From: Aricia agestis | Lineage: Eukaryota; Arthropoda; Insecta; Lepidoptera; Lycaenidae | NCBI RefSeq assembly: GCF_905147365.1 | Contig: NC_056416.1 | Coordinates: forward strand, 4,732,001 to 4,796,000 | Length of the DNA: 64,000 nt | Reading direction: 5' to 3' | Shown: piece after piece, positions 56,502 to 64,000 of the stretch | Layout of the letters: each line of letters opens with the position of its first letter | How positions within the stretch are numbered: the first letter of the stretch is position 1 | Position numbers and translations under genes: made by a program | Notes under the pieces: generated by a model | Told to the model about the DNA's origin: nothing | The model's database searches: none | The model's input: the letters and a program-made list of their open reading frames with translations, nothing else

Positions 56502-59500
56502 CTAAAACTTAAGAACAGTTATAAGCTTAAACATAAATTCGGCAGCTGTAGCAAAAGTATAGATGTTGACTGGCACCATGTCAGCCGCTGATAATGACAC
56601 CGGTTTTTGGGCTAATTTCAGAACGATATACACCGTCTTCATGTCAGCCAAATCATAGCTCTCCCAGCCACAATCGTAGACGGCTTGCTCGAAAGCGATC
56701 GACGAATCTATCAACTTCTGACACAAATAGCAGTACAGGAAAAACACAAGAATGTTATAACACAGCACTGGTATGAAAGAATTGATTTGGTCTAAAGGCA
56801 GGGAGAAATACAGGCAGATACAGTACGCGTTCGTGCCGAAGTTTATACCTATCGGCATGTTGTATAACGATCTCAAACGCCTAATAATATCCATGAGAAG
56901 TCCGTGACGTTTAATCAAGCCGGGCAGGCGTTCTTTGATATCTCTTCTGTTTTTAAGATCGGCCATCTCTTTTGCGATCATTCTGTACATGCAGGTTGTA
57001 TGGGCGATGGTAAATATCAGTAGAGCCTGGTAGTTCATTACCACTACGACTATAGTGAGATCCTGAGATAGCGCGATGGCTCGACAAACATGGCGGGTAA
57101 TTCCAGCACTGGCGTCGATTCCTGAAAACGATTTTCCAACGAATTGCCTTTATTGATTTCTAACGACGTGCATTCAGTTTATTGACTTGTTTATTGAATT
57201 TGAAATTCTAAATTCTATCCAATTTTCACGACTTAGTATGAATTTAGATGAAAACTATGCCATAAAGAGCTAAAAGCCAAGGATTATTGGCAAGCAAAGA
57301 GTTTCAGAATCATTTCATTTCGAATATTTTTCTACTAACGTAGGCTCTATAATTCTCGATGTCAAGATGCAGTAGTAAATAATAAATAAATAAATAAATA
57401 ATCGTTTAATTCAGGCAATAGACCCATAAAATAACATAATTTAAGTTAAAAATAAAAGAAATAGATAAAATAAAATAAAAGTTAAAAAGTGATAAAATTA
57501 AAATACATCTAAAATGTTGAAATCTAAAATTATCACTTTTGGTTACTGCCACGATGCACCGAAAGCCAGTAGGCTGGGATCGAGTTTTCCGGGCACCCGG
57601 CACACACAGAAAGGATCTCATTGTTTGAAGAACGGATGCGAGACCAAAATGCTGCGAGGCGCGCCCTGATAATTGCGAAATAGTCCGGGATTCCGGCGTC
57701 GGCGAACATGCCCGAAGCACTACAGTACTTTGGCAGTCTCATCAGAGTACGGTATGCATTATTGTACTGAACTCTGATACTGCTTCTCGTAGCTTTGGAG
57801 CAGTTGAGCCAAAGCTGACACGTATAGAAGCATTGACAGTATGCTCTAAAGAGCGTCAGCTTTGCCCCAACGCTACAGCGCGCAAAACGCCGTGCAAGCA
57901 TGTTGCACCGTACAGCCAGTGCCCGTCTTTTGCGCACTACCTACATCCTCATTATCTGAGAGATCCTCGGTTAAGATGTGCCAAAGGTACCTGAATTGCT
58001 CGACCCTTTCTACCTCTTGTCCGTCTAAGCTAACCGATGGGACCCTCTGCAGGCCCTTTCCAGTCTGAAATACCATCATTTGCGTCTTAGCTACATTGTA
58101 CTTAAGACCATGTCTTATAGCATAGTCCTCGCAAATGCTTGGCAACCGCCTTAGCCCCTTGATTGAGGGGCTCAGAAGCACCATATCGTCAGCATAACTT
58201 AGGTTGTTAACGGGCGTGGCACCTATGTGACAACCTATTTGAGTGCTCCTGAGCTCCTCAATCAGGTCATTAACATACAGGCTAAATAGGTCCGAAGAGG
58301 TTAGCCCCCCTTGGCGCACCCCACACTCTAATATTAAGTCATTAGAGGTTGCGTCGCCCCATTTTACAAACTTAGTTTGGTTTTCGTACCAGTATCTCAA
58401 CAGACTCACAGTTTTTGATGGAACATTTGACTTTAGCAGCTTTCGCCATAGTAAAGTACTTATAGTTTACCAGATCGAAAGCGCGACTAAGGTCTAAAAA
58501 GCAAGCATAGACGGATGTGTTACGTTTTTTGTAATATAAAACTTTTGTAAACGTTTTTAGAGGATTCACTAGGCCAGTGTTTCCCAACCTGTGGTCCGCG
58601 GACGACTGAGGGTCCGCGAGTATAAATGTATGTCAGATTTTTTGCTATATTTTATTTTATTAAGGGGGTCCGTGAAAAATTTGCTTGACTTCCTAGGGGT
58701 GTCCCTGACTGGAAAAGGTTGGGAAACACTGCACTAGGCTATATTGAAGTGACGTAATAATTTAAAGTTTTGTAACATCATTTACTTTACCTGGACACTG
58801 GTTGAACGTGGAAAACGCGCTGGTGAAGTTGATACGTTGAGGAAAATACACGAAGGTTGTGTTGAGGAAATTCACGGTGTAAAATACCACTACCACACGC
58901 TTCACGTAGGTCAAAAACTTCGTGTGATTCTCCCGAAAAGCCTCACTCTCCTGAGACATGGCGTCCACAGCAAGTAACTTGTCTAGCGTTGATACTAGAA
59001 GCTTCCTGGAATAATAATATTAGGTATGATCTTTAAACAGTGCCAGTATTAGTTTAGTTTTTTCTACTAGCGCCCTGGGCGAGAATTCTTCGGCGCCCAG
59101 AGTGCTGGTGGTGCCGAAAAAGTTAGCGCCCGTTTTGTTTGCCTTCAGCGCCTCTTTTTATCTGGCGTCCGATTTCCTTTTCGAGAAGATGGTCGGCAAA
59201 GCAGATAAGTAAATACTTGTAACTCTATTTTCAAGTTAAACGACTGATGTATAATATTGGCCTTGTTTGGAACTGTGTTCTTTGCCCCTTGCAATGCCAT
59301 TTGGAGGAGCTTAACAAAACTTAAGTTTATTAAATGGCTATTAAAGTTAGGTTAAAAAGAGATTTATAATATGATACCTTATAAAACAGAGCATTACTTG
59401 ATAATTTGTTTTCTTAATTTATTTAATCAATAAACAAATAAAAATAATTTTCCCGTTATAGTGGCCTTACATGGTTCATGGTCCTTATATTCACGGCAGA

Positions 59501-62500
59501 CCACTCAGCCAATATCTAGATTACACCTTACCTCTTAGTCAGGAACCAGTAGTCAGTACTGAGTATCATGATAATAACCGATAGTATAGTATTGGCCTTT
59601 ATTATGTCTCTCACATTATAAGCCCCTCTTATCTCCATCACGACGTTACTCAGGAAAAATATGTAGAACAGAAGAATGAAGTGTGCAGTCCAGAAGATAA
59701 CTAGAATAAAACAGAAGGTAACTTGGATAAATAACAGAACATATTGGGTGGTAATAGCTATGGAAGAAAGATTTTTTTGGTATGGCGTTGCCTGCTTATA
59801 TTTAATATTCTACACACATATCCAATATCCATACTATACTTAACGCCTCCATGGTCTAGTGGTTAGAGCGTGGCTCTCGACTCCGGAGGTCGGGGGTTCG
59901 AATCCCGCGATGGAAACATGTTATTTCCAAGTTTGGTTAGGAAAATGATTGTCTGACAAGTAAGATGATCATGGCATGTAAAAAGTCGGTCCTGCGCCTG
60001 ACCTCTCACCGGTCGTGTCGGTCTTCCGCCCCACTGAGTTTAATGAGAGTGAAAGGAAGAGAGAAGTGCTCTTGTGTACTGCGCACACACTTGGGCACTA
60101 TAAAACTACTCCTGCATAACAGGTCTGGTTTCAATTAAACTGGCCACCGTCACCGAAACCGGTGTGGGGAGTATTTATAGAGCGATTCCATTATCGCGGG
60201 TGCAACAGTTTGACACACTTATAGCTTCCTACAGGCAAAATGAAGCATATTTATGAATAAAATATACCTTGAAGGAATACATTTTAACTAGTTTAACAAT
60301 GATTTATAAATGAAAACCTCATCAAATGTATGAAGGGCCACAAAACAGGTTTGAAGTGCTGTCGCGGGTGCTGGCCGTATGCATAACTATACTACAACTA
60401 AACATTGATTTGAAATATACGCTATTTTAATTTAAAAATATAATAATAAAGTTTATTTGCAACTACATTAATTCATACATGGTACAGATTTACATGATAA
60501 TATATAATTCCAATTAGCAGCCGCAAATTGGCTCATGCTCGGCATGTGCTGGTACACCCAGGGGCATATTCAGCGCCGGTCTTCCGCAAGAGCCATTGGT
60601 GACGACATGGATATCACTATAAACCAAGTAGAATAGCTAGCAAACACTTTAGATAAAATACAACATAAATATATATAAGTACATATATTTATGTTGTATT
60701 TTATGATATATAGATAAAATCATAAAATACAACATACAACAAGGCGGAAGGTGAGGGGTTTTCTCTTACGGCGCTGCAAAAACTGGATGCAGAGCCTGAG
60801 CAGTACGTTAACCGTACTGGGCCTGCGCTAGGCCCTCACCCTACCTCCTCAACAGCCACTGCTATCCCAGCTTTCAGACCCGCCAGAGCTCATCCCAATG
60901 TAGGTCTTCGCCCCGTGACCTCTCTGAAACGAGGAGGTACAACTCAGCAGAGACCATCAAAACAAGCTCCTACGCCGGGTTTTCCACCAGGGCAGTGGCT
61001 GCTGCCCAGGACCCTCACCGGAAAGATCCGCTGCGCTCTTCGTAGCTGGGCCTCTCACATATTCTTACGAGCGGTGAGGGAATCTGCCCAAATTAGGGCA
61101 CCGTACAGGGCTATACTCCGACAGACTCCGGAATATAGCCGCTTGCAGGCTTTGCTGGGCCCTCCTATATTAGGCAGAGGCTGGCCCAGCGCTGACGCCG
61201 CCCTCTCGACCTTCGGTCCCAACTGTTGGAAATGTGGGCCGAAGGTCCACCTCCTGTCCAGGATGAGTCCAAGACATTTAAGCGTCGGACTCATCCTGAC
61301 CTCTATCTCTCTAAAAAGGAGTCTTGCTCCGGGTGGGGGACCTCTCCTCCCGGGTCCGCGGAAGAGTTTCGCGGTTTCGGGCTTGCTTAGGCGTACCCGA
61401 AACCCAAGCCACTCTATGCGGCTGACAATGAGGGATGCTCCCACCTCAGCCAGCCGCGCAGCCTCCTCGAAGGTCTTCTCTCGGAATAAGACATAGGTGT
61501 GGTCGCAGTAACAGACGAGCACCATGCCCGAGAGAAGAGCACACCGCAGGACCCAGTCGAAGCAAGAAACATCCAGACGCGAACCTTGTGGGACACCGTA
61601 CTCGACCTTCCTCCTCTCTAAGGACCCCAACCCGTCCTCGTAGAAAGCAGAGTGGGCCGGCTTCTATTGTGTTGAAAAAGTGTGCTCCAGAGTTGGCTCC
61701 GTTCTTAACACGTCTTTTTCGTTTCTCCTACACTTCTGGCATTGTCCCGGCTTCTTACAAGACAGCTTCCATGTACCCGATCCCCAAAATAGGTGACCGC
61801 TCATATCCTTCCAACTACAGACCAATCGTAATAACCTCCGTCTTCTCGCAAATTATGGAATCCATTATCAATAGCCAGCTCTTTCGATACTTGGGCGGCT
61901 TGGGATTACTAAGCGACAAACAGTACGGGTTCTGAAAGGGTCGCTCGGCTAGTGATCTCTTGGCGTACCTAACTCATCGTTGGGCTCAGGTGATTGAGTC
62001 GAAGGGAGAGATATTGGCTGTTAGTTTGAACATTACAAAGGCCTTTGATCAGGTTTGGCAAAAAGCGTTGCTATAAAAGCTTCCATAATATAGGCAAATG
62101 GGTCACAATTTTCTTAGCAGATCAATGACATGTTACAGACCAACGGCATTTATTGCTATGCAAATGATAGTACAGTTGATTCCCTATATACCAGCTCCCC
62201 CCTTATTTTTCTAAATGTCATTGAGAGTCGAAACGAACTTGTGTCTGAAATAGAGAATTCACAGGAGTCAGTCTCTAAATAGGATCGACGTTACTTATTC
62301 CAATTCAACCCCGCCAAGATACAAGTTTACGCGTTCACCACTAAAAAGTCACCAATAGTCATATATCTCCTCGTTTTCAAGGTACCTCTTAAACTATCTC
62401 CCCCAGCATTGAAATACTTGGCGTATCATATCGAACGAAGTCCAGTTCCGGTGTCATCTAGAGGGTGAAGCCAAGCTAGCCTCGAAAAAGCTTGGTGTTT

Positions 62501-63772
62501 TTAACAGATAGTATTCCAGTCCAGGCTAACGTGTACAACTCTACAAGGCGCAGGTTCTGCCTTATATGGAATACTCTTCTCATCTCTGGACAGGGACGCC
62601 AAATACCAACTACTCCCTTTGGATCGTATCCAACGAAGAGCCGCTAGAATTGTTGACTGCCATAGTATTTCAAACAGGCTTGACTCCTTGGAATTACGCC
62701 GAGATGTAGCTGCACTCTGATTCCTCTATCGACTGTATCACAGGGAGTGCTCCTGCAACTTTTCGCCATCATTCTTCACGGTGGAAGGCTGCCACTCATT
62801 AAGGCGATGAGTGGCAGTCTTCCACCGTGCGTTTTTCACGTAATTTTCTGCTGCACATATGTAAAATTCCCTGTTTATTTTCTTATATTATCAACAAATA
62901 ACAGTAAATAATCGTATTATTTCTTATAATATGTTATAATGACATTCTTTTAAAACAAACAATTCATTGACTTTAAGATAAAGCATTCCATTTTAACAAC
63001 GTCTGTCGCCGATTTTGCACTTAAACCAAAAGTTGTAATGCAATTTAATTAAGTAAACAAGATACGGCGAAATGAAATTTGTAGGGGCATGTTATATTTG
63101 AGATACGACAGATCCGTCGCTCAAAAAAAATTGCTTTTTTAAGTTGTCTATACATTTCCTCTCAAAGATACAACATTTCTGCTGCATAAAACAGAAAAAT
63201 ATTTTGTCGTAACTTGTTAAAAATCAATGAAATATCAACTTTAGAACAATTTGAACAAACTCATCGTATAGGCCTCAGATTAATATAAATACGTTCCAAT
63301 TTTTAACGTTCTATGTTGATAAATATAGAAGTTATGAATTTTTAAAAAAGTTTTTTGGCTCTACTGTAAAGTTGGGTTTTTCGAGATACGCCACTTCTGC
63401 TTTCACCCGTCGATATATAGATAGATTATAGACGAGTATTATAAATGCAAAAGTGTGTCTGTCTGTCTGTTTGTTACCTCTTGACGCCTAAACCTGAACC
63501 GATATTGCTAAAATTTGGTATGAAGATATTTTGAGTTCTGGGAAAGGGCATATAGGATACAGGATACTTTATATCCCATAAAAATGTACGCTTCCCAATT
63601 CCTTTTCTTAGATGAATACAATTTACAAACCTGAATTATTCTCCTTCAAAATTGAAAACCCTGCACTTTGAGGGGTTAAATTGATTAACCAAAGAATATT
63701 TTCTGCAGAAGTCACAGTAAATCTGTTTTTTATGTTAATTATATAATTATAAAATCTCCTAATAATATTCAT
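56502..63772 (-). CDS. Odorant receptor 6 of cluster (7tm_6)
   Basis: Exons 63631-63772, 59532-59700, 58791-59005 and 56502-57121 give 1146 nt (381 residues). The first exon begins MNIIRRFYNYII and leads to ENILWLINLTPQSAGF; its donor is GTTTGT. The motif at the exon 3/4 junction is QCPG where others have PCPG, and FVYFPQR replaces the usual WMPQR, so it is the most diverged member. Core motifs are YLCQKLIDSS, QAVYDCGWESY and terminal AAEFMFKLITVLKF. Intron 1 (59701-63630) holds a SINE, two opposed LINE fragments and a Helitron-like piece. Intron 3 holds a LINE fragment and a hAT MITE. The frame is open and the phases are conserved, so it is probably functional. It is the 5'-most member in this window; more may lie to the right. 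Confidence 0.88.
57377..58566 (-). pseudogene. LINE reverse transcriptase fragment, frameshifted
   Basis: Minus-strand frames 58372-58587, 57873-58409 and 57533-57937 together give blocks ACFLDLSRAFDLVNY, CGVRQGGLTSSDLFSLYVND, SYADDMVLLSPS and a C-terminal region (CQCFYTCQLW). The YADD box is intact, but the frame is broken at least twice. The 3' end is an (AATA)n tail at 57377-57402. It is inserted in intron 3 of receptor 6 in the gene's own orientation; the clade is uncertain. Confidence 0.8.
58575..58731. mobile_element. 157-bp hAT MITE with exact 8-bp duplication
   Basis: Termini CAGTGTTTCCCAACCT and AGGTTGGGAAACACTG (with a few internal differences) are flanked by exact CACTAGGC repeats (58567-58574 and 58732-58739). 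It lies next to the LINE fragment in intron 3 of receptor 6. Confidence 0.9.
59845..60176 (+). mobile_element. tRNA-derived SINE, copy 2
   Basis: The head is gcctccatggtctagtggtt (A box) with B box GGTTCGAATCC at 59895-59905. The tRNA-unrelated body is shared with the copy at 38591 in the opposite orientation. It ends ccgaaaccggtgtggggagt. In intron 1 of receptor 6. Confidence 0.88.
60740..61635 (-). pseudogene. R1-clade LINE reverse transcriptase fragment
   Basis: The minus frame 61055-61630 encodes GVPQGSRLDVSCFDWVLRCA, VCYCDHTYVL (a damaged YADD box), SRIEWLGFRVRLSKPE, KCLGLILDRRWTFGPHF and RLYSGVCRSIALYGALIWAD. These follow the R1/TRAS pattern, so R1 clade is likely. The YADD change to YCDH means it is dead. 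The residual C-terminus extends towards 60740. Confidence 0.82.
61640..62775 (+). pseudogene. Jockey-like LINE reverse transcriptase fragment
   Basis: Part of the plus frame 61435-61935 from 61640 on encodes FLTRLFRFSYTSGIVPASYK, PIPKIGDRSYPSNYRPIVIT and LLSDKQYGF, then a stop, with ASDLLAYLTHRW and NITKAFDQVWQKALL still readable beyond it. Later parts are frameshifted. It abuts the R1 fragment head to head, both in intron 1 of receptor 6. Confidence 0.78.
62778..62829. repeat. 52-bp hairpin
   Basis: Arms cacggtggaaggctgccact / agtggcagtcttccaccgtg with one mismatch and a short loop, at the 3' end of the jockey-like fragment. Confidence 0.85.
63423..63597 (+). mobile_element. Helitron-like GTCT family, degraded copy
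   Basis: It contains gagtattataaatgcaaaag, a (GTCT)3 tract, gttacctcttgacgcctaaac and the gttctgggaaagggcata core. The 3' end is degraded. It ends 34 bp from exon 1 of receptor 6. Confidence 0.55.
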
Positions 63773-64000
63773 TTTACAAGAGGTCTTTAGAATGGTATCT
63801 ATCCCTGTTCTATAAAGTTAGTGAAATAAAAAATCGAAAGGAGCCGGTACGGTCTAATAAGTTTTAATAGCTCAGTAATATCACAATAGACATAACTACC
63901 AGTAGTTCGACTGCAAAGAAACGAACAGGTTTCGATTATCTGTCAAATTCGTCGGGTTTCACTAGCTAGGATTATGAACGGAATGTGCCTCGCGCTGGCT
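63773..64000. other. 5' flank of receptor 6
   Basis: Upstream of the receptor 6 start codon on the minus strand; it should hold its 5' UTR and promoter. No motif can be assigned. Confidence 0.5.

Noticed and set aside
59845..59925. Possible tRNA gene (A and B boxes present)
   Set aside because: The tRNA-like head is joined to a long body shared with an inverted copy at 38591, so it is a SINE. An acceptor stem cannot be drawn.
60915..61496. 193-residue + strand frame, proline- and arginine-rich
   Set aside because: Antisense to the R1-like reverse transcriptase fragment, whose minus-strand frame has recognisable blocks.

Overview
The window is AT-rich eukaryotic nuclear DNA and looks like a moth or butterfly (Lepidoptera) genome. 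The evidence is spliced genes with GT..AG introns, a tandem cluster of insect-type (7tm_6) odorant receptors, insect laccase-family genes, R1-like non-LTR retrotransposons, and a dense load of short DNA transposons. These include TAA-flanked MITEs, hAT-like elements with 8-bp target duplications, and Helitron-like elements that insert between A and T and end in CTAG next to GTCT microsatellites.

Left part (1-8.2 kb, + strand): a laccase-type multicopper oxidase whose 5' end lies off the left edge. Three exons (901-2348) encode the first two cupredoxin domains. Two alternative sets of 3' exons follow, cassette A (3190-4135) and cassette B (5563-8178). Each encodes a full third cupredoxin domain with intact copper ligands, and each is in phase with exon 3. 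The layout suggests one gene making two isoforms.

Middle part: a five-exon secreted S1 serine protease (10441-12127, +) faces the 3' end of a nine-exon, minus-strand multicopper-oxidase-like gene (12567-26866). That gene has lost most copper ligands and matches the idea of an insect multicopper oxidase-related protein (MCORP). Its introns, above all the 7.1-kb intron 4, are packed with transposon copies.

Right part (29.3-63.8 kb): six odorant receptor genes in tandem, all on the minus strand and all apparently intact. All have four exons with the same phases; exons 2 and 3 are 169 and 215 nt in every copy. One copy carries a repeat-derived acidic insertion in a predicted intracellular loop. 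Introns and spacers hold at least five dead LINE fragments, two tRNA-derived SINEs, a foldback element split by a LINE, and several near-perfect palindromes, one of them 70 bp with no spacer.

The oxidases and protease are plausibly cuticle, haemolymph or gut proteins, and the receptor cluster is chemosensory. I see no sign of a shared pathway between the two halves. All exon models were derived by eye from splice sites and reading frame. The exon totals come out as whole codons for every gene, but no transcript data were available.
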